Source: Hemileia vastatrix (Eukaryota > Basidiomycota > Pucciniomycetes > Pucciniales > Zaghouaniaceae). Taken from it: a stretch of 64,000 nucleotides of DNA. The translations under genes and the position numbers were made by a program. Under the pieces are notes generated by a model, which saw nothing but the letters and a program-made list of their open reading frames with translations, did no database searches and had not been told where the DNA came from. The stretch covers positions 21,675,650-21,739,649 of the forward strand of contig JASXTE010000014.1 of the NCBI GenBank assembly GCA_030280995.1, read 5' to 3'. Positions 35,795-48,496 of this stretch are shown here, piece after piece (the first letter of the stretch is position 1; every line of letters begins with the position of its first letter).

Positions 35795-37502
35795 ATTTCT
35801 TAAAAAGTCTAAGAGGGAAGTTAATAGTGGTTTTGGCATTAGATATATAGATTCAACTTTCAAAAAATTTGTTTGGAATAAATTACAAAGACAAAAAGGA
35901 TATATTTTGATGAAAGAATACTGATTTAGGTTCTCTTAAAATATTATTAACCATTTTTATGGAATATTAATCCATGGTTATCATTCTTTATGATATTATC
36001 ATAGAATTTTTTCCTTTTTTAATATAATGATTTTCTATTGTGTGGTATGTAGGCTAAGATAAGTTTAAAAGATTTATTGAAGATATATATACCAGAAACA
36101 GTATAATCTGTAGATTTATAACTATAACTTAATTTTCTGATGTTTTACATCATTGATAAGTAGCTCATGCATTACACAAGTAAATAATTATAGTCTCTGG
36201 AAATAATTCCTTGTGAATTTCAAATTTTTTGTTATTCTTAAAATCATTACTCAAATAAACTAAAATTTCTTCAAATATTGATTGAAAGAAGGAGTTACAA
36301 AATCTTATTTTGTAGTTATAAAAGTTTGAGTTATTTTTCATATTATCAAGTATAATGAACATTTGTAAATTTTAACTTGAAAACTAGTGATCATAGCAAA
36401 GTAATACTGGAAGAATCAGATAAAAAGGGTGGAATAAAGTCATAGCACAACAGGAAATGATAAAAAATTGTTGATTTTTATCTCATAAAATTCAACTTAT
36501 TTTTAACATATTTTACCACCTTTAGATAATGTTTAGTGGATTTTAACATTATTATAACAAGCAAACTTAACAATGTTTTGATTTTTTTAACAAAAATAAA
36601 TATTGTTAGATCATTTTTTTAAAAAATATGACTTATTTTTATGCTTTATCTACAATAGTTAGTAGTTTTTTTTGCAGAAATTACTTGTTTTGATATTCTA
36701 TTTTTGAATTTTTTAAGAGACTTCATTGCATTAAAGTTTTGTAATAATTTTTCATTAAAGCATCATATTTTAAATCTAGAGAATTGGTTTTGAAATAATA
36801 TATATTTTCATGTTGATTGACTCATTATTTTTGGATTGATAAATTATGTTAAAATTGGGATTGCTTATTTCTAGTGAGTGTACATCATAGTTTGTTTTCA
36901 AATCAAAGATTAATAAATGGTGAAATTTGGTAAAATTCTAAATATCTTTTAAAACTTTTTGATTTAAATAATGTTTAATGTTATGTAATCATTCTATAAG
37001 TAGAACACAGTTAAAATCTGATAATGGTACATTGCTTTCAATTTCTAATACTAAAATTCTATTCTACTTGAAACAATGTAAACTAAAGCTTGGTATCTCA
37101 TAAGAAACTCAAAATTTTCAAAAATCATATTTCCAACTTTTTAAACATGATACACATTAAAATATATTTTTAGAATAATTTCCTAATTAGTTTCAAATAC
37201 TAGAAAATAATGACCTCAATTTATTTTAATACTTAAACCATTCTGATGAGTGAATTTCACAATCCTCTAAGTAACATATGGTTACCATTTATACACATAT
37301 GCATGATTTCTCCTTTTGTTTAATTTTAGCTGAATCTAAAAAGTAAAATCACATGTTGAATATCATCTATAGATAAACTTCTTATATTAGAAGCTAATAT
37401 TTCATATGAGAAATTTGTTATTGAGTTTGGGAAACATTAATAATTGTTGGGTATTATGATTGAGCCATTTATTCAAGTAAATAAAAAAGGATGACGTTCT
37501 AA

Positions 37503-37543
<41 letters not shown>

Positions 37544-38243
37544 AAAATTAATTATATAGTAGCATTTAACCATGTTTTTATACTAATGTCATATAAAAAA
37601 AGGGATTGAACTAAAACTTTCAGTAACGAAAATAAAAATAAGATAAGTTAATATTCTTGTTTATATTCTCATATTTTTGAAATGGCTTACTTAAGGGAGA
37701 AAATTATTTGGTTTTAGAGTACAAGAATTTCTAGATAAAAATCTTCACAATATAGTTTGACCCTCTCAAAAAGAAAATTCCTCAAATTTTACTATCACAT
37801 TTTATATATTTGTTAAGTAATAGAAAATGGAGTTGTGTCTTTGACAATGAAGCTTTAGAAAATGAAATAAATGATTTAAATTTATAATATAATTTTTGAA
37901 ACAATAAATCATGTATTCAAAAAAAATTATATATCTTACAATCAAGATAACAGTATTAATTAAGCAACTCTAACAACTTTGGAAAGAAACAAGAAAAAAA
38001 TAATTAGTAAAATGCATAAGTTATTTTTGGAATTTAAGGAAACTTAATAGCTCTACCTGTAAACTAGCCTTAAAGCAGGTTTGGATTTAACATGTGGAAA
38101 TTCATACATAGTACCCTTCCATCATTAGAGCAGAATAAAATTTATGTAGTTTTATTTTTTTAATTTATAATAGTATTTTTATTTTTGGCTTTTTCATTAG
38201 TATAACTATATATTTTTTAACTTTTTTGTTTTTCATAACATAA
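33860..38243. other. AT-rich DNA without recognisable genes
   Basis: No ORF with coding character is seen; stops are dense in all frames. The first about 250 bp after the TIR are rich in TTGAGCTC, TGATC and CACATC words, possibly subterminal transposase sites. (TA)n runs lie at about 35766-35794 and 37510-37541. Confidence 0.5.
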
Positions 38244-39074
38244 CACCACGCAATATGGGGGGCGGACTTGCTAGCAAGTCCGCAACATTGAACCCTAATT
38301 CATATCTTTTTGAGCACACATTGAGGAAGTGATGAAACCATCATGAAGAAGTATTGAATTTACTTTGAACACAAATGGGGCTACAAGGGCTGGAAAGGCT
38401 GGAGAGAGGGGTGAGGAAGGGTGTATGGGGTAGCGAAAAGGTTGGGAAAGAGTTGGAAGGGAAGATTAAGGGTTCCGAGGCATTTTAAATGAAGAAAAGG
38501 GTCTGGGAGAGGTTGAGAGGGGTGAAATGGGGATCAAAAGAGGATGGCATACAATGGGGCTGGGAGGATAGCGAAAGGCATGGGAAGGGAAGACAAGCAT
38601 GTGTTGATAGAATTGAAAGGGATGGAGATTGGTGCAAACAGAGTGTGAAAATAGGAGGATGAACTCTGTTCTTCGGGCGAAGAACAGAGTTCACTTCCAT
38701 AAAATATTAGCTGAAACAAAACAGAGTGTGAAAATAGGAGGATGAACTCTGTTCTTCGGGCGAAGAACAGAGTTCACTTCCATAAAATATTAGCTGAAAC
38801 ATAGTTTTCAATTCTGTAAAAACAGTTGTAGGTAATAGAAAAAGTCACTGATCTTCAAAAAATACTTTGCATTGAGTAAACTCATGGAATGATTTTTTCT
38901 GGCTTCCATTCAGTTATCCTCACACTTTCACTATGTTTTCAATATAGATCCATTGTTATTTGTGTGATACTTCAAGTGAAAGTTCAGTATTACTTCAGTC
39001 TGAGTTCCATCTGATTTCCATCTGACTTCAAGTTGCGGACTTGCTAGCAAGTCCTCCCCCTATATTGCGTGGTG
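38244..39074. mobile_element. 831-bp non-autonomous element, copy 1
   Basis: Terminal inverted repeats start CACCACGCAATAT and lead through a G-run into a palindrome with core TTGCTAGCAA, flanked at the left end by GCGGAC and GTCCGC. The TSD is TAA. Inside, an 83-bp unit is repeated in tandem (from 38638 and 38721), each with a 15-bp perfect hairpin (GAACTCTGTTCTTCG, loop GG). There is no coding gene; the short ORFs are by-products. The terminal design copies that of the giant transposon, so mobilisation by its transposase is likely, but this is inference. Confidence 0.85.
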
Positions 39075-39077
39075 TAA

Positions 39078-40529
39078 GTTCAAAGCTGCACATCACTACT
39101 TCAAGATGAAACTCCATATAATGTAATCAATGAATGATATATTATAATGAATTTTACTAGAGACTTTTCAAAAATGGTGATTAAGAATACTTATTATAAT
39201 TTTTTAAATTTTTATTATTATTCTATCTCTTGAAAGGAGATGGCCATATCTCAATTTAATTAGTTTTTCCTCAGAAAAATTTATTCTTGATCTAAATAAA
39301 ATTGCATCACTATTAACTAGATGTTATTATACAATTTTAACAATTTTTTTATCTGAACATAGTTGAAAGTATGTATAAATTAAAGTGTTTCCACATAGTC
39401 TTACTATTATCCCACCATTATTTTCACATTTAGATTTCATTATAACTGTAAAATAAGTTTTTCAATAATTTTAATAATACCTTAATATTTAATAATTTAG
39501 TTACATAGTAGATTTTTTATCCTTTTTTTTATGAGGCTTATTATATAAACACTACTTTTAGATTTTATCCATTTTGATGTCTGATAATTTAAATTTTCAT
39601 TTAACTACCCAAATTATATCAAAAAAAATTCAAAAGTATATTTTTTTAATGTACTCTTTTTGATAAACTTATCATTTCTTATAGGTTATTCTTCAACTAT
39701 TTATTGTAATTAACTACCCACTCATTTATGGTCTGTTATTGTTGTTCATTACATACAGACAAAATAAGGATACTCTCATATTATATTGGAGTTTTAAATT
39801 AAAAAGTAAATACTAGTGGCTGGTATTAAATATGAAGTTGTTATAACTAAGTTGAACATTAATTAATTATTAAATGGCATTTTATATTACAAATTTTATT
39901 GAATGTATATAAAAATAACACTCAAGAAATATATATAAGATATATATATAACCATTGTATATCAAAAATGAAGTACTTATCAACATGGTCTTTTTAAATG
40001 ATTTTCAAATTTACTTAAAGAGACATTAATATTACCAATTCAAATTTTATATCAAATACAACAATATTATTATTTCATTTTTAATTATTTTACAAAAAAT
40101 TTGAGTTTCAAAGTAATTTAATTCAGTATTTAATGAATGTTTTTGAAAAATATTTTTAAAAATAGAAATAACCCCTCACAAAAAAAAATATAATTTTTTT
40201 ACTTACAATTTGCACAATATTTCTACCCTTAAAATATTTGTATTCTTCTAACAAAAATATTTTTTAAATAAATTTAAAAATTTTTTCATTATTCAATTAC
40301 AAAATGTCAAATTTATAATTTATTTTACCTTACTAAAAAATTTAGTTGAAAATTTAATTTTGTATTTCCAAAAAATAAACTTAAATGTCAAAAATTAAAA
40401 AAACAAAATTATAAATATAATTATGAGAAAGAGGTAGATTAAATTTATAATATTCATATAAAAAAAATTCATATATTTTATGGTGTTTGAATTTTAAATT
40501 TAATGTATTAAAAATTAATTATTAAATAA
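39078..40529. other. AT-rich DNA without recognisable genes
   Basis: Very AT-rich with stops in all frames. Nothing beyond simple A/T runs could be identified. Confidence 0.5.
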
Positions 40530-41281
40530 CCAAGCCAAATGAAATTGGCTTGGATTTTTGGTATCACTAGAACTTATTTTTTTTCTTATACTCACATTTT
40601 AATTTTTAATTTTTTTTTTTTCTACATTTATCATTTTTTTTTTATGATTTTTAATGTTTTTAAGACCGAAGTTGCTTTCAAACAACTTCGGTCTAACGTT
40701 TCTCTCACTTTCCCACCAGATTGCACCTGGTAGGGAAAGTCGCTTCCATTTTAGAGACCAAAGTCCCTTGCAGGGACTTTGGTTTCTCTGTGTGCATTGC
40801 ACAGCCAGAAAAAAACTGGCTGTGCAATGCACTGCATGCAGCACATGCAACACGCATCGCTGCTGCAAGTAATGCGCATTGCATGCAGCAGAAATGCGCG
40901 TTGCATGCAGCACATGCAGCCTGCATTGCTGCTGCATGCAGCGCGCATTGCACATGCTGCGCATATCTCATGCAGCTGACTTGATATCAGCTGCATGAAA
41001 TATGGTAGCGATTGTGCAACGCGCGTTACTTGCAGCAGCAACGTGCGTTGCACACTGCTTTGGCCACCTCCCAGCCTAGTAAATTAGCTGGGAGGGTGGC
41101 AAACATTACAGCAAGCAATCGAAGTCGCTTTTAGCGACTTCGATTGCTTGAAAGAGACACTTCCAGCCAGGGGAAACCTGGCTGGAAGTACTAAATTGCA
41201 ATGTAAGGGACCCAAGCCAATTTCAAAGGCTTGGGTCATAAATTAAGGTTTCTAAAAAGCAGCCAGTATAAATCTGGCTGC
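40530..41281. repeat. Cluster of about eleven hairpins around a GC-rich island
   Basis: Stems: 40530-38/40545-53 (9 bp); 40663-74/40683-94 (12 bp); 40707-19/40727-40 (with a bulge); 40757-68/40772-83 (12 bp, loop TGC); 40792-808/40816-32 (17 bp perfect, loop of seven A); 40969-79/40987-97 (11 bp); 41014-27/41040-53 (13 of 14); 41063-75/41087-100 (one bulge); 41112-29/41133-50 (18 bp perfect, loop TTT); 41159-71/41177-89 (13 bp); 41209-18/41228-37 (10 bp); and a short one at 41259-81. Between 40830 and 41060 the DNA is rich in TGCATGC and TGCAGC repeats. Overlapping ORFs here come from those repeats. Confidence 0.8.
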
Positions 41282-42325
41282 AATAAAAAGTAAATTTTTT
41301 AAATAAAATACATAAAAAAATAAAAATTTGTTCAAATAAAATATACAACACTCTTTCGCCAGTAAGAAACAGCCTTCCATTGTTACACATAGAAACAAAA
41401 TCAAATGTTTCTTTCATCAACATTGGCCATGTTTCAACATTTTGAACCAAGTAAGATCAGGAAAAAGGTCACGGCAAAAAAATTGCATAATTAAAAGTCT
41501 CCCAATTTAATATGGTGCGGAGGTTCATATTTTAGAAATAGGTGGTGCACATTATAGTTTTCTTTAAAAAAATTCAAAAATGAATTAATTTTGGCGCAAT
41601 GTAAATTTAAATGTGATGAGTGTATGTTTTTTAGCTACATGAAACATGGTAGCTAGAATTATGTGGCGTCAATTTTTTTTAGATGTGAAATTCAGTGTTC
41701 CACAAATGTGCATCTGTACAACATGCAGCCAAGTAAATTCTAGCTGGAATTAGTATATGCATGGGAAAAAATGATCATGCTGTGTACAGTGCCTTGGAAA
41801 CATCATTCTTGGAATTTAGATGAAGTTTATCATATGACTTGGTGAGCTGCATTTTTTTGAAAATGTGATCAGTGAAAATTCATGATATATACATCTGTTT
41901 ACCACCCAATTTATTTTTCCTTTCTCTTTCTCACTTACCTTTTTCAAAAATTATCAATCATATTTTTGCTTTATCATTTTGAATTATTGGTACTATTTTC
42001 TTGACCTTATCTGATTACCGGTAAGCAAATTTTTCTTGCTATTGCATTTCATATCATTTTGGTTTGTTACACTTTTTTACACTTTTGACAAGTTAATCTA
42101 ATGATTCTAATTCTGAATTTATTTTTATGGTATCTTTTACTGTACCCTTTCGATTCATTATAAAATAATTCTTTTTCAGTTAACTTAAAGTTTTTTTATT
42201 TGTTTGTCAATTTACTTTTCTTTATTCCTTATCAAAAATGTTCAATTTATTTATCTAACCATTTATTTTTTAAAACAGTGATTATAAAATAAACTTTATA
42301 ATTAATTTTGATCAATCAGCTACAA
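41282..42325. other. Upstream region of the Tet-like gene, nothing specific recognised
   Basis: AT-rich. The part after 41880 is pyrimidine-rich and may hold the promoter and 5' UTR of the dioxygenase gene, but no defined element could be identified. Confidence 0.4.
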
Positions 42326-44237
42326 ATGGAAGAAGATTTTATAGACATGTAAGTTCATGTTTTGCTTATCATTTTTCTATATTTCTTTAATACTTTCTCA
42401 ACCATTATATTATTAATATGAAAAGTAAAACATCATCTCGTACTTGCTGAAAGCATACAGGATAATGTTTTGCTTTTCATAATAATAATTAGATTGTTTG
42501 TACTTTACCTTTAATTTATTGATTTTTAAGTTGTTTCAAAGTCTCGTACTTGCTGAAAGCATACAGGACAATGCTACAATTTAAAAATTAATAATTTATT
42601 GAAGTATAACTTTCTAAGTCAATATATTGATCAGAGCAAGATTTTTCATTTTATATATGTGGATATCATAATTCCGTAAATTTTTTAATATTACTAGTGT
42701 ATTGGAGTTATACTTTCATTATATTATTAATATTAAGTGTAGAGCCAAATCTCGTACTTGCTGAATGCATACAGGATAAAGCTATACTCTTTATATGTAT
42801 AATTTAATAAAGTATACCTTTGAAACGCTTTCTTAATATTTGAAATAAAGAAAAAGTATATAAATTTACTAATATGTAGATATGCTAACTTTTGTATTTC
42901 TAATATTGAAGATATGATAAAGTTAAAGGTATCATTGACTGATAATTGAAATTATGTTACTATTTTCTAATTTTTGATTTTTTTCTATTTTAAATCAAAA
43001 TTGAATTCTCTTAGGATTGAACCATCAATGAGTAACGATTTGAAAAAAAAAAACGGCCAGGGAAGAACTCTAACAATAGGTGGGCGAAAGACATTGCTAC
43101 TGGAATGAAACTTGTAAACACTCTTGGAATGGATACAAACGGGAAGAAGCCACATTTCTATGCACGATCTTATGCAAATAATATGACAGATTGCAATAAT
43201 TATTACAATTTTTTTCCTGGATGTAGTATTTATAAACCAAAAGGTGTCTTAATACCTAATGTTCTTGTGCAGACTTTTGAAATTCATGAGCTCAAAGAAC
43301 TAGATATGTTAGAAGCTACGGTGCGATGCATTAAGGATCTTTCTTACTGCAAACATGAAATTAAAAATAATGGTTATCATCAAAGAGGTGGTGGTTTTGG
43401 AAAAATGTTTGGTGGTGGCTTTATTTTAGATAGAAAGAAATCTTTACATATTCGTAAGTATCACTTTTTTTAATTTAAATACTGAATTTTTGAATGCTTT
43501 TCCTTGCAGATGAATACACTGATGATATTGTAAAAACGGATGAATATAAAAAACGAATGAAGAGGATTGCAATGTACTTTGAATATTTTTTTAAAAAAAT
43601 ATCATATGTAAAGTACAATGAGGCAACTAATCTTTGCGCAAAACTTGGTATTCCTGGATTTTCAAAAGTTTCTAGTGAAGAAGAGGGTGTACCGTTTGCT
43701 AGTAATTTAACTTGGACATCTGGAGGGAATGGTAATGGGTTCTCTAATGAGGTTCATCTCGATAAGGATGCAAGTGAGTATACTTTAGGAATATTTTTTC
43801 CTAAAGATACAGAAAAAAACAACATTCATATGAAGTATGATAAGACCCAACCACGACAAATAGGTGGAGAACTTATGTTTCCCAAAATTCGAAGTAAAAT
43901 CAACTTTGAAGCAACTAATGGAATAAAAGTGACATTATGGCCTGCCAATCAACTAAGGCATTTTACCTCAAGATGTCATGAAATTCCTGGCTTCACTAGG
44001 ATAGGTTCTTCTATTCAAATCAGCACTAGACTTTTTCATGCTATAGAAAAGCTTAATGTTTTTGATATTGATATTTCAGAATACTTGGAAATTAAAAAAG
44101 AAAAATTTAGGTTAGAATATTTGATTAGTGCTTTGAGAGTTTTTTTGAAAAGAGATGACTTAATAGAGGAAGAAATAGAATCAGCAAAGTATTATTTATC
44201 TAATGTTAAGACAAATCTAAAAAATCTAGATATATAA
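42326..44237 (+). CDS. Tet-like 2OG-Fe(II) dioxygenase (TET/JBP-type)
   Basis: Exon 43015-43453, intron 43454-43509 (GTAAGT...TTGCAG), exon 43510-44237. A 23-nt first exon (42326-42348, MEEDFID) joined by a GTAAGT...TCTTAG intron is plausible. The core starts before the ATG at 43105 (NNRWAKDIATG in frame) and gives at least 358 aa. Fe(II) ligands: H-x-D in GFSNEVHLDKDASEYTLGIF and the distal His in WPANQLRHFTSRC, followed by IGSSIQIS. The GG-x-L-x-FP strand precedes the distal His. Known family members oxidise methylated bases in nucleic acid. The first-exon frame and core frame differ by one base across an 11-A run (43043-43053), so either the 5' model is wrong or an A-run indel is present. 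Family call firm; substrate inferred. Confidence 0.75.
42436..42781 (+). repeat. Three copies of a 32-bp repeat in the first intron of the dioxygenase gene
   Basis: The motif CTCGTACTTGCTGAA followed by GCATACAGGA occurs at 42436, 42542 and 42750, with one or two changes. Spacings are 106 and 208 bp, about one and two units of 104. The sequence between copies is only weakly similar. Confidence 0.75.
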
Positions 44238-45036
44238 ATATTAAAAATTTATATTATATATACACAACTTAATGCAAATTTAAACATGATAAATACTGGG
44301 AGTAGCTGTAACATTTTCAGTTTTGATAATTATAGTATTATCTATTTTTTTTATTTGTGAAATAAAATAATTTTTTTTCATAATATTATAAGAAAATTTG
44401 ATTTACTTTTGAGGAAATATATAAGTTGTGAAATCTTTAAATGTCATTTTTATTAAATTGGTAGCAAAGGTTCTAAAATAAAAAAAACTATAATAAAGAA
44501 TTTGAAATATATTAGCCATAAAAATGTGCTTTTAATGCTACCAAATTAACTGTATAGTATTTTAGGTCAAACAGGCTTATTAATAAAAAAGGTAATAATA
44601 AAGAGTTGAAGAAAGAATTTTGAATCAATAATAGATTAAATTGTATTTTTTTAAGAATGTACTCATTTAATTATTTAAATTGTTCTACTTCTGATTAAAA
44701 ATGTTACAATCAACGAAAATATTTGTAATAAATAATAGATTATATAATATTAAAGGTAAAGTAACAAAACTAGAGCAGTTATCATATTTTTATATAAACA
44801 ATAAAATATTTAAGAATTTAATACAAGTATTTGAAATCATATAAGTAGATTTTAAAATCTTTGTTATTGCTGGACTTACAATAATTTTTTTTAATAATTA
44901 ATTTAGAAAATCATGTCAAAGGTTACTTAATAAATTTCAAAGATGGTCACATTTTTGACATATTTGAAGGAAAATAACTTGAATTATACAAGATATATCA
45001 TATAGACAGAACTTTATCTATTTACATGTTGGAATA
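44238..45036. other. AT-rich gap between convergent genes
   Basis: 3' flanks of the dioxygenase (plus) and the unknown gene (minus). No genes or repeats recognised. Confidence 0.5.
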
Positions 45037-47464
45037 TTAATTTATTGAAAGGCTATGTTTAGCAAAAAAAGGTGATACTGGCTGAATGGAGCTCCAGTGA
45101 TTAAGAAAATCTGCAGAAATAGCCCTAGCAATTCCCGGAGGACTTGGGGTATCAAATTTTAAAGGAAATGGATCACACTTGCCTATAAAAGGTTTTATTA
45201 ATGTTAAAATATAGTTATTTAAATTTTTCCAAATTATTTCTTCCATCAAATGATTTTTTTTTCATGTAAATTAAGAAACTTAACTTCTGATATTACCTCC
45301 AAGCAATCAGCTGCTGAAGCCAATCTATGATCTTGAGAGCTCAGAAATAAACCACGGACACCATCAATTATATAGAATGTGAAAGATTGATATCGGTGGC
45401 GGGAGTATTCAGAATTTATTTTGTTTAGTGCAGCCTTTTGTTTCTCTCTCATTATAGTCAGTTCCGTATTTTCGTTTTTCTCACTTGATTGTTGAGCTTC
45501 ACTAGTCTTGCCACTTGATATTGTTGCAGCACAATATTTTGATTTAAGAATGATAATTGACATAATTATATCAATGAGAATATTGCTGATTTGAAGAAGA
45601 GTTGACATTGATATATCACGGGTTTGAAGTGCAGTGGGACCAACTTCTAAGCCATCAGAAATCGGACTCTTCAGATTTGAAAGGTGAGCTAGAAGCTGAA
45701 GACCACGTTCAATTGGACAATCTGAGTTAATGTTTTGATGTGATGGAAGCTGGCTGAATTCATGTGCGGTCAGATAAAGTGAAGATGATATAAGAGATAC
45801 CCATGAAGAACGGCAGTGGTCACTTGGGATCATTAATCTCATGAGCATTCGGATAAGATTGGATTCAGGGTGATCCGTTTTCTTTGTTGAGGAAAGAATT
45901 TCAGTATTTAAACCATCAGGATCACATAAATCTTCCATTTTTTTGAAATCAATATTATCGAGTACCCATAGCTGTGAGCTATCAATCTCTAAAAAAATAT
46001 TTGCTACAAAAGGAAAAAAAAATAAGTAAAAGAACAAAAGTCAAGACTAAAAATTATGGTAACTTACATAACTCAGTAAGTTTTGAAAGCCAATCTTCTC
46101 CACAAGATTTTTCCCAATGAAAAGTAAACATTGGAATATTTGACATGGGTTCTTGGGAATAAGTAGAAGAGCGTAATTCGAGGAGAGTAACAATTTCCAA
46201 CCACGACCTGAGGACCTTTGCCGTGCTTATTCTACCTTTATAAAAATTATGAATTTTACAGAATTCCTCCTGCAAATCAGATTCTTTTAGAACTGAGGGT
46301 GAATAAGTTAGAGGTTTTTTCGATATCTTGATTGGAGTTGATTTCATTGGTAGAGAAGCTTTCAGAATGGTCAAAGTAGGTAATTTAGGAGGTGATGGGT
46401 ATTGCTTCTTAGAAATGAAGGAATTTGGTGATGAGCTGTTTGAATCATCATCTTTATCAAACATATCAACATGTCTTGAAGAAGATTTTAAACTTTGCTT
46501 TTTTTGATGAACAAGCATAGCTTCATATTCTGATAGTTGATCATCGCTATTTTCATTGCTCTTTTCATCATCTTCATCAGGGAGAGGGCGTTTATGGATG
46601 GAACAATCTACAGCAGGTGAGTTTCTGGTACAAAATATCAAAAGAAATATAAAAAGTACAATATGTAAGCAATAAAAGAGATATATGATTGAATTTTAAA
46701 GATAAAAGAATAACAATAAAAAAAAGGAAACAAGAATATACTCATTATCAAAACCTTTGCTTTTTTTTTGAGATTTATTATTTGATACATCAGAAAATTC
46801 ATTAGCAGAAGCCGGTTTAATACGTCGAACAAAAGAGGAGCCTTGGGATAATCTCTTTTTCTTGGAGCGGATAACAGGTGTTTCAAGATTTTCCTTAGAA
46901 GTTGAAGCATGACTTGAAGCTGATGGTTCATCTGTCTCATCATCATCCCTAATGACAATGACTTCATCAGGAGGAATCATACCCTCCTCATAAGCTACAA
47001 ATATATATGAAGAAAAAAAAATATTAATAATCTTATCTACTAATTTAAAAGGAGACAAAAAAGGTGATGAACATACATTTTTCAAGGCTTTTCACATATT
47101 GGAGTAATTCATTACAAGGGTTAGATAAATATGAAGGAGAAGGATTATTGTTAAGGATCTTGACAAGCTCTTCTGTTTTATCTCTAGCCAATTCAAGTAA
47201 ATTGCAATACTGAACTCTTGTTATTTCCTGCCTCTCATTGCTAAGTACAGGAGGGTTAGGTGCCATGCCATGTGGCAGACATGGTGCAAGCTCAAAAGCT
47301 TCAAAGCGAGTATCAATCAGAGAGTGGGATGAAACACATTTGGATGCTGGAAAATCAAATTTTTGAAAAAAAAAGATATAGAACATAAGTGAAATATATA
47401 AATTAAGAGAGAGGAACATGATATACATACAAAGTGGAGGTGTAGGATTTTGTATACTAGACAT
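45037..47464 (-). CDS. Unknown serine-rich multi-exon protein of the giant transposon
   Basis: Exons 47431-47464, 47077-47346, 46742-46994, 46068-46624 and 45297-46003 join in frame over 607 codons with canonical sites (GTATGT, GTATGT, GTATAT, GTAAGT donors; CAG/TAG acceptors). The end is unclear. A GTAATA...TTATAG splice to 45182 gives a short tail (ASVIHFL) ending at 45159. A coding-looking frame with SPPGIARAISADFLNHW runs to 45037 but needs one base of shift. The N-terminal half is low-complexity, acidic and Ser/Lys-rich (DDDETDEPSASSHAST). The C-terminal half is predicted helical with hydrophobic stretches (ILIDIIMSIIILK) and a charged coil (TIMREKQKAALNKINSEY). No known domain recognised. 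Confidence 0.65.
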
Positions 47465-48496
47465 ATTGATTAATGAATATTAAAAAAAAGTATTCGATAT
47501 CAAAAAATTATGATGTAATATGATGAATAATTATAAGAAACTCTATTCTAGAAAATTGAAGTTGATATTTTAATAGGATAAAAAATTGAATAAGATTAAA
47601 ATTAAAGTGAGGATGAAAGAAACAGAAAACATAAAGAGGGGGATTTTATATTATTTGAGCTTTTTTTAACATGTATTATTCATAGTGGGGTAAACTGAGT
47701 AACATGCTAAATCACAATCTGTTTATATTGAAGTGAAATTTGATGTAGCTAACAGAAAATACTAGTAATTCTTTGGGGAATTTTAGTGTGAAAAACAAAT
47801 AATAACAAATTTATATCCCATATTCAAATTGCCACGGGTAAATACAAAATTTTTTAAATTAGAATTTACTCCTAAACAATGGAGATACACTTAATTAGTA
47901 TATTATATGAAAAAAAAGGATAATCCTTTATGAATATTTGTTAAATTTAATTTCAGATGACAATGCGAGATTCACATATATACTGATATGCCTCATCAAA
48001 CAAGAAATGAATTATAAATATAAAATTGGTAACATTAGAATTTAAGATAAGAATTTGTTTTTTAAGTGACAGGAGGAGTGTCAGGCTAGGGTGTGGGCAC
48101 CGTGACCAAACCTTTGATAAACTTGGATACAACTAAGGGAAAAAAAAATTGAATAGTTTTATTTTGCAATATATCTTAGTCTGCACAAGATATTGCATTG
48201 TTGTCCCTAACTATACCAAAATTGTTACTTTTCAAAAGTTATAGGACTACTAAGTTGATAAAATATTATTATGAATCACCCAATGAAATACCTTAAGCAA
48301 CATTCAAAATTATTAAAATATTAATATTCAATTTGAGATTTGGATTAGCTAATTTTTCACAACTTACCACAGTTTTGATTAATATAATAAAACTTGAAAA
48401 AAATTGTTGAGATAACCTAGAAATGGGTGCAAGAAAATGATGAAACATATGACTTGAAACTTAACTCATACACTATTGATAAACTTCATGGATCCT
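47465..48496. other. AT-rich intergenic DNA upstream of the unknown gene
   Basis: Probable promoter side of the minus-strand gene at 45037-47464. No defined element identified. Confidence 0.45.

Noticed and set aside
38485..38719. Two short ORFs in the 831-bp element (also at 50750-50984)
   Set aside because: Low complexity, overlapping and antisense to each other's repeats, without start context; they are by-products of the purine-rich strand.
40599..41053. Overlapping Cys/His/Ala-rich ORFs on both strands
   Set aside because: They arise from TGCATGC and TGCAGC repeats in the hairpin cluster and are open in several frames at once.
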